From the NCBI GenBank assembly GCA_050730675.1, contig JBOHNM010000062.1, positions 1-22,219 of the forward strand: 22,219 nucleotides of DNA. The letters run 5' to 3'. Numbering within the stretch: the first letter of the stretch is position 1; every line of letters starts with the position of its first letter. Positions 1 to 6,578 of the stretch are shown one piece after another. Position numbers and translations under genes: made by a program. The notes under the pieces were generated by a model. That model searched no databases and was not told the origin of the DNA. It saw nothing but the letters and a program-made list of their open reading frames with translations. Origin of the DNA: JBOHNM01 sp050730675. GTDB lineage: Bacteria; Planctomycetota; Phycisphaerae; Phycisphaerales; UBA1924.

Positions 1-1
1 G

Positions 2-1150
2 CATTGGAAGGGTGGTCCGCTTCTGCGCGACCGCGACAGCGACTGCGACAAACCCGAGAACTGGGCCAAGCAGGCCGCGGCCAGCACGCGGACTGAACGA
101 CGCTACTACGCCAGCGATTTCCGTGGCAATGTCGTGGCGATGGTGACCGACACTGGTGCGTTGGCTGAGCAGTACAGGTACTCCGCAACAGCAGTGCCAT
201 TTGGAATTCCACTCGGCGACGTGACGGCCGACGGCACAGTGAACGCAACTGACTCCAGCGAGATTGTCAAACTCTACACCCCGAACTACCACGTTCGCGG
301 CGATCTGGACCTCGACGGCGATGTGGACTCCTCCGACTTGGCCATCGTCAGTCCCCGCCTTGGCGATGCCGCGGGCAGGGGGGTGTTGAGTGTGGCGGGG
401 GTGGCAAACCAACAAGGCACGACAGGCGCCGAGTGGAATCAAGCGGTGACCCTCTACATGATAGACGCTGTTCCATACGCGTCTTCAATACGAGTTTCTC
501 TAGTAATGCCTCCCATTAGCCCTTTCTTTATCCGATATTTACCATGCCTCCAGCAGCCGAACTACAGCGATTGTTTTAGTTGTTGCAAGAAGCGGTACGG
601 CTTTGATGACGATGATTTTTGTTGGAACATGTGCCTCGCTTCGCATCCCCATTTTGAACCCGGAACCCTGGAAACAACCAGCCTCTGCTGCGAACGAACG
701 TGCGCGCGTCCGGATCCAAACGGGCTAACTCCGGCCGGTCGGAACGTCTGCTGCAATGAACAAGTCATCGCATGCACTTGCACAAACGAGCCGTTACAAT
801 ATCCCAACTCTCCTGGGCTGCCAGACGCTGACGCAGATTTTCGTCGGCAGTTCTTCCGTTGCATTGCAATATTTGAGCTTTGGACTGTTCCCGCCAACTC
901 CTGTGTTGGCAGGGGAAATGGTGAAGACCCAATTGAGCCAAGCCCAGTTACAGATCGAGAGGGTGCGTGCCGGCTCTACAAGGCAAAGTGTGGAGCAGCA
1001 AGACAGGCAGTGATGTGCATTTCTTCTATTACCTGCCCAATAGCAGAAAACGGCCTATTCACCGACTGCCAAAAGTGGAAGACCGCCGAGGAGAAACGAG
1101 CAAGGGAAGGCGAGAAGTGGTGGTGTGACCGCGCAAGGGATTGCAAATGA
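2..1150 (+). CDS. Rhs/YD-repeat protein, C-terminal part, with dockerin-like insert and cysteine-rich tip (5' end outside window)
   Basis: The reading frame is open from base 2, so only the C-terminal end of a larger protein is present. The first ~55 residues look like the end of an Rhs shell (RRYYASDFRGNVVAMVTD, then EQYRYSATAVPFG). Two dockerin/EF-hand-like loops follow at 215-349 (DVTADGTVNATD and DLDLDGDVDSSD). Then comes GVLSVAGVANQQG...AEWNQAVTLY, where planctomycete Rhs proteins normally enter the core signature (LYxxRxRxYDPxxGRWxxRDP...DPxGL). That signature is missing: about 25 non-matching residues lead directly into a tail of about 195 residues with 22 cysteines, including CC and CTC clusters. 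Known for Rhs proteins: the variable tip after the core is often a toxin. Inferred: the tail is a variable tip, but without the core signature the gene may be rearranged or decayed. The stop overlaps the next ATG (ATGA). Confidence 0.75.
   Translation, partial: HWKGGPLLRDRDSDCDKPENWAKQAAASTRTERRYYASDFRGNVVAMVTDTGALAEQYRYSATAVPFGIPLGDVTADGTVNATDSSEIVKLYTPNYHVRGDLDLDGDVDSSDLAIVSPRLGDAAGRGVLSVAGVANQQGTTGAEWNQAVTLYMIDAVPYASSIRVSLVMPPISPFFIRYLPCLQQPNYSDCFSCCKKRYGFDDDDFCWNMCLASHPHFEPGTLETTSLCCERTCARPDPNGLTPAGRNVCCNEQVIACTCTNEPLQYPNSPGLPDADADFRRQFFRCIAIFELWTVPANSCVGRGNGEDPIEPSPVTDREGACRLYKAKCGAARQAVMCISSITCPIAENGLFTDCQKWKTAEEKRAREGEKWWCDRARDCK
215..349 (+). other. Dockerin/EF-hand-like calcium-binding loops inside the Rhs protein
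   Basis: Two loops with Asp/Asn at calcium-coordinating spacing are visible: D-V-T-A-D-G-T-V-N-A-T-D, then D-L-D-L-D-G-D-V-D-S-S-D, about 28 residues apart. This matches the duplicated dockerin type I arrangement common in planctomycete proteins. They lie between the last YD-repeat-like segment and the place where the Rhs core would begin. Confidence 0.65.
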
Positions 1151-1617
1151 ACCCGCTCCGATCGGACACGATAAATATGTATATGTGGGCTAGGTTGTTG
1201 GTGATCATTATTATTTTCTTGCTGATATATATTATTAGTTGCATGGTTCAATCTACATATTGTTTTAACTCGCGGAGAGACGTCATTGGAATAGGAGCTG
1301 GTGTAATTTATTGGGCGCACGCAAATCAATATTCGCATATCGACTGTGCTGACGGATTCAATATCGAGTTTCAATTGTCGCAGCCTCACTACTACTGGGG
1401 TTTCGAGATCCCTTCATATCCCGGTCAATCGTGGCGAATCTTGCCGGTGTGGATGCCCGGATTGGGGATCGCAATGGGGCTGTGGATTGTATTGGCGCGT
1501 CGCAAGTCTATAAAAATAACTGATGGCGTTTGCCAATCCTGTGGATACGATACGAGGGGAATTGGAACTACCTGCCCTGAGTGCGGCAGCACAGCACTGT
1601 CGAATCCGACTAAGTAG
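1147..1617 (+). CDS. Membrane-anchored protein with C-terminal zinc ribbon; possible partner or immunity gene of the preceding Rhs tip
   Basis: This is a 156-residue protein. ATG 1147 overlaps the Rhs stop as ATGA; a TTG two codons upstream (1141) is the alternative start. Residues ~10-33 form a strong transmembrane helix rich in Ile and Leu. A second hydrophobic stretch (PGLGIAMGLWIVLA) precedes a basic patch and a C-terminal four-cysteine zinc ribbon (CQSCGYDTRG...CPECGS). That ribbon, C-x2-CGYDxRG-x5-CPECG, is a frequent C-terminal module of planctomycete membrane proteins. The first ~270 bases are clearly AT-richer than the surroundings, which suggests transfer. Location and overlap are what is expected of an Rhs immunity gene, but I do not recognise an immunity family, so that role is inferred. 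Confidence 0.65.
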   Translation: MNPLRSDTINMYMWARLLVIIIIFLLIYIISCMVQSTYCFNSRRDVIGIGAGVIYWAHANQYSHIDCADGFNIEFQLSQPHYYWGFEIPSYPGQSWRILPVWMPGLGIAMGLWIVLARRKSIKITDGVCQSCGYDTRGIGTTCPECGSTALSNPTK

Positions 1618-1735
1618 ACCGGTGGCTTATTTGTCCCGTGCAAGTACTCTGCGCCATACATCGTTCATTGCGCTGCATTCCGCTAGTCGCATCGGGGCAC
1701 ACTACCCATCAGTTCACGATACCGCACGCCCTTGT
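1618..1735. other. Short gap with no recognised gene
   Basis: These 118 bases lie between the zinc-ribbon gene and the outer left end of the insertion sequence. I see no tRNA, hairpin terminator or coding signal. In particular, no N-terminal recombinase sequence is present that would match the recombinase fragment on the other side of the insertion sequence. Confidence 0.4.
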
Positions 1736-1977
1736 TGACCTGCCCTGGGAAAACTGAACCGGGTTGAGTGAGGGCCTTTGAGGGTACAAAGTACCCGGGA
1801 GGTTCTCGAGGATGAAGCGTAAACGGCACGGGACGGACGAGATCATCAGGAAGCTTTGACCTGCCCTGGGAAAACTGAACCGGGTTGAGTGAGGGCCTTT
1901 GAGGGTACAAAGTACCCGTGAGGTTCTCGAGGATGAAGCGTAAACGGCACGGGACGGACGAGATCATCAGGAAGCTT
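1736..1977 (+). repeat. 121-bp tandem duplication of the IS left end
   Basis: Bases 1736-1856 and 1857-1977 are identical apart from one substitution (G at 1798, T at 1919). Each unit contains the left inverted repeat and the first 15 codons of orfA. The outer copy of orfA ends at once, because the junction AAGCTT|TGACC places TGA in frame directly after the repeat boundary, leaving a 15-residue stub. Confidence 0.95.
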
Positions 1978-2211
1978 CGCGAGGCGGAGGTGCTGTCGGG
2001 CCAGGGGCAGACGACGGCACAGGTGTGCCAGAAGCTGGAGGTCAGCGAGCAGACGCTGGCGCGTTGGCGGAAGCAGTTCCGCGGGATGGGGGACGACCAG
2101 GTCAAGCAGATGAAGGAGCTGCAGGAGGAGAACCGCCGGCTGAAGAGGGCGGTGGCAGACCTGGTCCTGGACAAGCAGATCATCGAGGAGCTGCTGAAGG
2201 GAAAAGACTGA
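1933..2211 (+). CDS. IS3-family transposase OrfA (helix-turn-helix protein)
   Basis: OrfA has 92 residues. The N-terminus (MKRKRHGTDEIIRKLREAE) and the segment VCQKLEVSEQTLARWRKQF form the helix-turn-helix that binds the element ends. Residues ~55-90 form a leucine-zipper-like coiled coil (QMKELQEENRRLKRAVADL) ending VLDKQIIEELLKGKD, as expected for the family. ATG 1933 is chosen because it aligns with the usual MKRKR start; GTG at 1918 is possible. The stop TGA at 2209-2211 is bypassed by probable -1 frameshifting into orfB. Confidence 0.9.
   Translation: MKRKRHGTDEIIRKLREAEVLSGQGQTTAQVCQKLEVSEQTLARWRKQFRGMGDDQVKQMKELQEENRRLKRAVADLVLDKQIIEELLKGKD
2199..2205 (+). promoter_or_regulatory. Probable programmed -1 frameshift heptamer (G GGA AAA)
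   Basis: In the orfA frame the bases read AAG GGA AAA GAC TGA. The heptamer G GGA AAA fits the X XXY YYZ rule. A slip of one base backward continues as AGA CTG AGC into orfB and avoids the orfA stop. IS3-family elements make the OrfAB transposase this way. I did not establish a stimulatory downstream structure. Confidence 0.65.
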
Positions 2212-3143
2212 GCCCGGCGGCGCTGCGTGAGGGGGTCGTGCGCGTGTCGGGCGTGCTGTCGATCTCGCAGCGGCGAGCGTGCAGAGCGGCCGGGCAGCCC
2301 CGGAGCACGCAGCGGTACGTGCCGCGGCGTGAGGTGTTGGATGGTCCGCTGGCGGCGGCGATGGCGGAGCTGGCGCGGCGTCACCCACGGTTCGGGTACC
2401 GGAGGATCCACGCGATGCTGGAGCAGGAAGGGTTCCGGGCGGGCCGCGACCGCGTGCACCGGCTGTGGCGTCAGCACGGGCTGCGTGTGCCGCGGAAGAC
2501 GCGTAGGCGTCGGCGTCTGGGCACATCGGCGGGCTCGATCACGCGTCACGCGGCGGCGCACATCGACCACGTGTGGACGTACGACTTCGTGAAGGACCAG
2601 ACGACCGACGGGCGGAGCATCAAGATCCTGACGGTGGTGGACGAGTACACGCGAGAGTGCCTGGCGGCGGTGGTAGCGCGGGGCATCACGGCCGCGGCGG
2701 TGGTGGGCGTTCTGCGCGGGGTCTTCGCGCAGCGTGGCGTGCCGCGGCACATCCGCAGCGACAACGGCCCGGAGTTCATCGCCGGGGCGGTGCGGTCGTG
2801 GCTGGCAGCCAACAACGTGGGTCCGCTGTACATCGAGCCCGGGGCGCCGTGGCAGAACGGCGTGGGGGAGAGCTTCAACGGGAAGCTGCGCGACGAGTGC
2901 CTGAACCTGGAGCTGTTCACGAGCCTGCGCGAAGCGCGGGTGGTGATCGAGGACTTCCGGCGGGAGTACAACGATCGACGTCCGCACAGCAGCCTCGCCT
3001 ACCGCACCCCCGCGGCGTTCGCATCGACGTGCAGGCAGGCTCCTCCGCTCCGGCTCGCTGCGCTCGCCTCCGCTCCGTCGCCCGCCTGCACGTCGCCAGA
3101 AGGGAAGATAAACTCAGTCGCCCTCACTCGGCTTGGTACATAG
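2205..3143 (+). CDS. IS3-family transposase OrfB (DDE integrase core)
   Basis: This is the catalytic part of the transposase, read after the -1 frameshift. The N-terminal region carries the family segment HPRFGYRRIHAML. The rve core shows the three acidic residues: Asp in VWTYDFVKD, Asp in RSDNGPEF, and Glu in NGVGESFNGKLRDE, with exactly 35 residues between the last two (DD35E). It ends the core with EYNDRRPHSSLAYRTPAAFA. The remaining ~38 residues are atypical and are encoded by a palindromic GC-rich segment (3027-3093). Motifs are intact, so the transposase may be active. Confidence 0.92.
   Translation, partial: RLSPAALREGVVRVSGVLSISQRRACRAAGQPRSTQRYVPRREVLDGPLAAAMAELARRHPRFGYRRIHAMLEQEGFRAGRDRVHRLWRQHGLRVPRKTRRRRRLGTSAGSITRHAAAHIDHVWTYDFVKDQTTDGRSIKILTVVDEYTRECLAAVVARGITAAAVVGVLRGVFAQRGVPRHIRSDNGPEFIAGAVRSWLAANNVGPLYIEPGAPWQNGVGESFNGKLRDECLNLELFTSLREARVVIEDFRREYNDRRPHSSLAYRTPAAFASTCRQAPPLRLAALASAPSPACTSPEGKINSVALTRLGT
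3027..3093 (+). repeat. Long palindrome at the 3' end of orfB
   Basis: ACGTGCAGGC at 3027-3036 is matched by its perfect reverse complement GCCTGCACGT at 3084-3093. Between them are two direct copies of CCTCCGCTCCG and a self-complementary centre around GGCTCGCTGCGCTCGCC. The segment can fold into one long hairpin. It changes the OrfB C-terminus after the conserved end of the family. Confidence 0.75.
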
Positions 3144-3158
3144 ATCTCAGGCAGGTCA
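3119..3158 (-). repeat. Right terminal inverted repeat of the IS
   Basis: Read on the minus strand, the segment begins TGACCTGCC and carries GAGTGAGGGC 30 bases further in. The left end (1857 onward) has the same two blocks at nearly the same spacing (one base different). The middle of the repeat is poorly matched. Confidence 0.75.
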
Positions 3159-3650
3159 GAAGGACACGACGGCCACGCTGTCCGCATCGTGCCGATCGCG
3201 CCGGAGCTTCGTCCAATCCTCCAGGACCTCTTTGACCACGCCGAGCCGGGGTGCGAGGCCGTGGTTCCCAGACTGCGTGACCCGAAGGCCAACCTGCGGA
3301 CGACGTTCCGCAAGATCATTACGAGGGCCGGTGAGAAGCCTTGGCCGCGTTTGTTCCACAACCTGCGGGCGAGTTGCGCCACCGACTGGGTCGAGCGGTT
3401 CCCGAATCACGTCGTGGCCGGGTGGCTCGGGCACAGCCCACTGATCGCCGCCCAGCACTACCTCCAAACCCGGGACGCCCACTTCGAGATGGCGGCGGGC
3501 TTGTCACCCTCCCCACAAGGCGGCGCAAAAAGCGGCGCACTTCAGGCGCAAAACGCGGCGCAGCACCCGTCCGCACCGGATCGCACGGATTCGCGGAAAG
3601 AGTCGTTTGAGCCTTGTTTTGCTGGGGTTTTGCAGCCCGACGCGAACGAG

Positions 3651-3670
3651 TGCGATCGGGTGCGATCGGG
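3651..3670 (+). repeat. Two tandem copies of a 10-bp unit next to the tRNA
   Basis: TGCGATCGGG occurs twice without interruption and is followed by a third partial TGC. It lies 16 bases from the tRNA-Val 3' end, inside the tail of the recombinase frame. Short direct repeats near attachment sites can be recombinase arm sites, but two copies are too few to claim this. Confidence 0.5.
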
Positions 3671-3685
3671 TGCAAAGCGAGGCAA

Positions 3686-3740
3686 TGGGCGATACTGGAT
3701 TCGAACCAGTGACCTCTTCCATGTCAAGGAAGCGCGCTAG
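3686..3740. other. Probable attachment site (att) at the tRNA-Val 3' half
   Basis: The recombinase remnant reads straight into the tRNA 3' half on the opposite strand, the classic geometry of a tRNA-integrated island. Integration normally rebuilds the tRNA 3' end and leaves a direct repeat of part of this segment at the far end. That far copy is not in this window, so the exact core cannot be set. Confidence 0.5.
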
Positions 3741-3759
3741 CCAACTGCGCTAATCGCCC
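3686..3759 (-). tRNA. tRNA-Val (GAC anticodon)
   Basis: The minus strand folds into a complete cloverleaf. Acceptor GGGCGAT pairs with ATCGCCC, the D arm is GCGC/GCGC, the anticodon stem CTTCC/GGAAG encloses loop TTGACAT with anticodon GAC, and the T arm is ACTGG-TTCGAAT-CCAGT. The discriminator is A. CCA is not encoded (the next bases are TTG). The 3' half faces the recombinase remnant, so it is the likely attachment site of the island that extends left to or past the window start. Confidence 0.96.
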
Positions 3760-3771
3760 GCAGAGGGCACG

Positions 3772-3777
3772 AGTATA
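3772..3777 (-). promoter_or_regulatory. Possible -10 box for tRNA-Val
   Basis: TATACT on the minus strand lies 12 bases before the mature tRNA 5' end, a spacing that would give a leader of about 5 bases. A -35 element 17 bases upstream (TTTTCT) is weak. Confidence 0.4.
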
Positions 3778-3850
3778 GATCGCTTCCCGACCAGAGAAAA
3801 GCCCGTCGATCGACTCGCGGCATGCCCAGTCCTTGCCCCGCTCGGCCAAG

Positions 3851-3880
3851 AAAAAAAGCCCCGAGGCCAAGCCTCGGGGC
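3851..3880 (-). terminator. Rho-independent terminator of the OmpA-like gene
   Basis: On the minus strand a perfect 10-bp stem, GCCCCGAGGC with GCCTCGGGGC, encloses a 3-base loop and is followed by a run of seven T. It lies about 45 bases after the stop of the OmpA-like lipoprotein gene. Confidence 0.9.
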
Positions 3881-3923
3881 GTCGCGGATTGCGTATTGAA
3901 GTGAAGCCGCCACGCGTCGTTTG

Positions 3924-4574
3924 TCAGTTCCCGACGATCACGATCTCGACGCGGCGGCTGTCCTTCTTGGTCGCCTTGGGCTTGGCTGCGCCCATGCCGA
4001 CGGCCTCGATGCGGCTCTTGCTGACGCCCTTGGTCGAGAGGTACTTCTCAACCGCGACGGCGCGAGCCGACGACAGTTCCTCGTTGCTCGACCACTTGCT
4101 CTTGGTGATCGGGTCGCTGTCGGTGTACCCCTCGACGCGGATGTGGTGGCCGCTGTAGCGGCTCTTGATGTCCGACGCCACTTTGTCCAATTCCTTCTTG
4201 CCGCCAGCCGTCAGCGTCGCTTGGCCGGGAGCGAACAGCACGTCGCCAGCAACGGTAATCACCGTGTCGCCCGAAGAACCGCCGCCCTTGGGCTTACCGC
4301 CACCGCCGCCGCCACGCGGGGGATCTTGCACCTGTGTGTTCTTCTGCGCCAGGAGAGCCAGCGCCTGGTCCTTCTCGGCCTGCGCCTGGCGCGCCGCCGC
4401 ATCGGCCGTGGCGAGTTGCTGAGTCATCGCCTCTTTCTGCTCACGCAGCTTGGTGTTCTCTTCCGTCAGCGCAGCCTGCTTTTCCTTCTGCTCGGCGCAC
4501 CCGCCCGCCAGGAGGCTACCGAGAATGACCGCACCGATTGCCAACCCAGAGAACCGCGTGAAGAGACCAGCCAT
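3924..4574 (-). CDS. OmpA/MotB-family peptidoglycan-binding lipoprotein (Pal-like)
   Basis: The protein has 216 residues. The start at ATG 4574 is chosen over ATG 4586 because GGAGG lies 5 bases before it; the upstream ATG overlaps this ribosome-binding site. The N-terminus is a lipoprotein signal with lipobox LLAGGC, so it should be lipid-anchored. A predicted coiled coil (KQAALTEENTKLREQKEAM through LALLAQKN) follows, then a Gly/Pro-rich linker, then the OmpA domain with VLFAPGQATL, the peptidoglycan-contact segment VEGYTDSDPI, and ARAVAVEKYL...SRIEAVGMG, ending SRRVEIVIVGN. Family role: tethering the envelope to peptidoglycan. No tol genes are nearby. It is a single-gene unit with its own promoter and terminator. 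Confidence 0.92.
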   Translation of the reverse strand: MAGLFTRFSGLAIGAVILGSLLAGGCAEQKEKQAALTEENTKLREQKEAMTQQLATADAAARQAQAEKDQALALLAQKNTQVQDPPRGGGGGGKPKGGGSSGDTVITVAGDVLFAPGQATLTAGGKKELDKVASDIKSRYSGHHIRVEGYTDSDPITKSKWSSNEELSSARAVAVEKYLSTKGVSKSRIEAVGMGAAKPKATKKDSRRVEIVIVGN

Positions 4575-4643
4575 GACGACCTCCATGTGGTGTATGAAGC
4601 GGCACGGTCCACGTGCGCGCCGGCGTGCTGCCGATGTGGGGCC

Positions 4644-4672
4644 ATTGTTACGAGCGAGCGTTCACGCTTCAA
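4644..4672 (-). promoter_or_regulatory. Possible sigma-70-type promoter of the OmpA-like gene
   Basis: On the minus strand TTGAAG (4667-4672) and AACAAT (4644-4649) are separated by 17 bases, four of six matches to each consensus box. The predicted start would leave a leader of roughly 60 bases before ATG 4574. Confidence 0.4.
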
Positions 4673-4716
4673 ATCCGCACACGGGATTCCGCGAACTTTC
4701 CTCGCTCGAACCGGCC

Positions 4717-6159
4717 TCAGGGCAGATGTATCGGCTGGGGAGCGCGCAGCACCGCAGTGATGCCCATCTCGATCAGTGGCCGGCCGAGCACGTACAGGAC
4801 GCTCGCCGCGGCCAGCGACGGGCCGTACGGCATCGCGTGCGCCGCCTTGCGTCGGAACACCGTCTGCCCCGCCCAGATCGTCAGCGCGATCACCGGCGCT
4901 AGCACCCAGAAGACCACCACCGGTGCGATCCAACCCAGGCACGCCCCCACTCCGGCCAGCAGGTGGACGTCCCCCATCCCCATCGCCTCCTGCCCCTTGA
5001 CTGCCGTCCCGATGATCCGGATCGCCCAAACTGTCAGCCCCCCAACGAGATAGCCCAGCAGCACGCCGCAGAGCACCGCCAGCCACAGGGGCGGCACGTG
5101 CTGGGCAAATCCGACGGCCAACACACCCGGCTCTGACTGCGTGACGCCGCCAGCGGCGTCCGCGCCGCCCCACAGCTTGTCGAATATCCAGCCCCCGCAC
5201 CAGCCAAGCAACGCCGCCGGAGCCAGATACGCCATCTCGCGCACCATCTCGCGACGGCCGTGCGGGTATCGGAGCCACATGTCGGTGGGCTCGGCTTGTT
5301 CGGATTGTGTTTGCACAACGCCTACGGCGGCTGCCGCCTGATCCGCAGCCAAGGTCTCCTTCTCCCACGTGTCGAAGTCGTCAAATGACCGGCGGAGCAC
5401 GCCCGTTCGCACCAGCAGCCAAGCCACTCCAAGTCCAACCGTCGCACCGATGGTCGCGCCGATCCACCACCAGCTCGCCGCAGCGTCGGAAGGCGTCGGC
5501 AGAGTCCAAAGCCAGTACCCATCCATCGAGGTGCCGCCTGAGACCGGGGCCGTCTTGAAGTTCTGCATCGAGCCCGCCAGACGCTGGCTGTAGGCCTGCC
5601 ACCAGAAGACCTGGGCGAGGTGACCAACCACACCGAGGATGGCGGTGAACCAGCAGAGTTCGATGGGGATCGTGAATGTCCGGGCATCGATCAGCGTCAT
5701 CGCGATCAGTGCGGCGAAGAGGCCGAGGACCACCACCAACGTCGGCCATGTCGCCGCCGCGCCGTTGCGGGCCCAGAACGGGCCGATAAGCCCGAGGTCG
5801 AGACCGAAGACCATCGTGTGCGGCGGGGCGATGTAGAAGAGCCAGTACACCGCGACGAAGAGCAGGCCGACGAACGCTTCGACAATCGGATATTCGGCGC
5901 TGATCGGGCTCTTGCAGAACCGGCAACGGCCGCGGAGCAGGACCCAGCCCAGCACAGGGATATTTTCACGCCAGGTCAACCGGGTGTTGCACTTGGGACA
6001 GCGGCTGGGCGGGCTGACGACGCCGAGGTTCTGCGGCATCCGCCAGACCAGCACGTTGAGCAGCGAGCCGACGCAGCACCCGACCGCCCCGATGAAGATC
6101 ATCGGGAGCAGCTTGTCCCAGAGCATCAGGACCGAGAGCGTGTCGGCGAGAGTGAGCAT
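4717..6159 (-). CDS. Prepilin peptidase (type IV leader peptidase) with long interdomain region
   Basis: This 480-residue membrane protease cleaves the leaders of type IV pilins and pseudopilins and usually N-methylates the new N-terminus. Visible are the N-terminal GCCVGSLLNVLVWRMP segment, two zinc-binding CxxC pairs (C54/C57 in RCPKC, C79/C82 in CRFC), the YPIVEAFVG segment, the first catalytic Asp in TLIDARTFTIP (D158), and the second in MGMGDVHLLAG (D397). In typical members the two Asp are about 65 residues apart; here about 240. The extra ~175 residues contain transmembrane segments and a charged cytoplasmic stretch (SFDDFDTWEKETLAADQ). No pilin genes are in the window. It may be co-transcribed with xseAB upstream. 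Confidence 0.93.
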   Translation of the reverse strand: MLTLADTLSVLMLWDKLLPMIFIGAVGCCVGSLLNVLVWRMPQNLGVVSPPSRCPKCNTRLTWRENIPVLGWVLLRGRCRFCKSPISAEYPIVEAFVGLLFVAVYWLFYIAPPHTMVFGLDLGLIGPFWARNGAAATWPTLVVVLGLFAALIAMTLIDARTFTIPIELCWFTAILGVVGHLAQVFWWQAYSQRLAGSMQNFKTAPVSGGTSMDGYWLWTLPTPSDAAASWWWIGATIGATVGLGVAWLLVRTGVLRRSFDDFDTWEKETLAADQAAAAVGVVQTQSEQAEPTDMWLRYPHGRREMVREMAYLAPAALLGWCGGWIFDKLWGGADAAGGVTQSEPGVLAVGFAQHVPPLWLAVLCGVLLGYLVGGLTVWAIRIIGTAVKGQEAMGMGDVHLLAGVGACLGWIAPVVVFWVLAPVIALTIWAGQTVFRRKAAHAMPYGPSLAAASVLYVLGRPLIEMGITAVLRAPQPIHLP

Positions 6160-6302
6160 GAAACGATGGGCCTCGATGAAACGGTCATACGGCTCGCGGG
6201 CGAACAGTTGCCCCGGCAGTCAAGATCGGAGAATCACAACCCCCTGCCCAATTCTTTCCCGCCGAATCTGGGCGGAAACGGGGTGAAATCCGCACGACAG
6301 CG
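6160..6302. other. Intergenic gap between xseB and the prepilin peptidase gene
   Basis: This 143-base gap contains one imperfect inverted repeat (TTTCCCGCC...GGGCGGAAA near 6257-6280) with a two-base internal mismatch and no T-run. I see no clear promoter for the prepilin peptidase gene. Confidence 0.3.
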
Positions 6303-6578
6303 TCACTTCTTGTCCTGCATCTGCGCCGTCAGGTCGGTGAACTTCTGTTCCACCTTGTCAAGCAGTTCACGGCAGTGCTTCACCAGCAGCACGCCTCGCT
6401 CGTACTGCGCCATCGATTCCTCGAGTCCCACCTCGCCCGCCTCGATGCGGCGGATGATCTCCTCGAGTTCCTCCTGCGCCGCTTCGTAACGAGTCGCAGG
6501 ATCGACGGGTTTGACATCTTGTTTGTCGGGTTTGGCAGCCACGCGGGACGGTAGGGAGGCATGGCCTGCCGCGGTCAT
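6303..6578 (-). CDS. xseB: Exodeoxyribonuclease VII small subunit
   Basis: This 91-residue protein is the small subunit of exonuclease VII, which with XseA degrades single-stranded DNA into oligonucleotides. The XseB domain begins at about residue 28 (ATRYEAAQEELEEIIRRIE) and continues with the family signature GEVGLEESMAQYERGVLL and CRELLDKVEQK. The first ~27 residues are a non-conserved extension. ATG 6578 overlaps the xseA stop in an ATGA, so translation is probably coupled. Confidence 0.95.
   Translation of the reverse strand: MTAAGHASLPSRVAAKPDKQDVKPVDPATRYEAAQEELEEIIRRIEAGEVGLEESMAQYERGVLLVKHCRELLDKVEQKFTDLTAQMQDKK

Larger units (their letters stand above)
1736..3158 (+). mobile_element. 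IS3-family (IS407-like) insertion sequence with duplicated left end
   Basis: The element carries orfA and orfB in the overlapping, -1 shifted arrangement of the IS3 family. Imperfect terminal inverted repeats begin TGACCTGCC (left, at 1857 and again at 1736) and end GGCAGGTCA (right, 3150-3158). Both ends also share GAGTGAGGGC about 30 bases in. The left 121 bp occur twice in tandem, so the functional boundary may be 1857 (element ~1.30 kb, normal for the family) or 1736. The bases flanking 1736 and 3158 do not form an obvious 4-bp target duplication, consistent with a later deletion or rearrangement. The element abuts the remnant of a tyrosine recombinase gene. Confidence 0.88.
3159..3740 (+). 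pseudogene. Truncated tyrosine recombinase (phage/island integrase), C-terminal catalytic part
   Basis: Coding sequence resumes directly at the right end of the IS without a start codon of its own (GTG at 3189 is within the conserved region). EGHDGHAVRIVPIAPELRPIL, then a segment ending KPWPRLFHNLRASCATDW, represent the second half of a phage_integrase domain. Visible catalytic residues are H-x-x-R in FHNLRAS, the box II His in WLGHS, and the nucleophile Tyr in AQHYLQT. The box I arginine and the N-terminal core-binding domain are missing, so it is inactive as it stands. The frame continues past the usual end and stops at 3738-3740, inside the oppositely oriented tRNA-Val gene. The IS insertion plus a deletion probably caused the truncation. 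Confidence 0.85.

Noticed and set aside
1683..2987. Long minus-strand open frame (434 codons) across the insertion sequence
   Set aside because: It is antisense to the intact, motif-bearing transposase genes; the translation is Arg/Pro/His-rich without any domain, as expected from GC-rich shadow frames.
1730..3165. Target-site duplication around the insertion sequence
   Set aside because: The bases next to 1736 (or 1857) and 3158 do not match over 3-4 positions, so no duplication can be claimed.
3651..3670. Tandem 10-bp repeat considered as a recombinase arm site or start of a CRISPR-like array
   Set aside because: There are only two copies without spacers; no array exists, and arm-site function cannot be supported.
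3921..4760. Plus-strand open frame opposite the OmpA-like gene
   Set aside because: The minus strand has a lipobox, an OmpA domain, a ribosome-binding site and a terminator; the plus-strand translation has no recognisable features.
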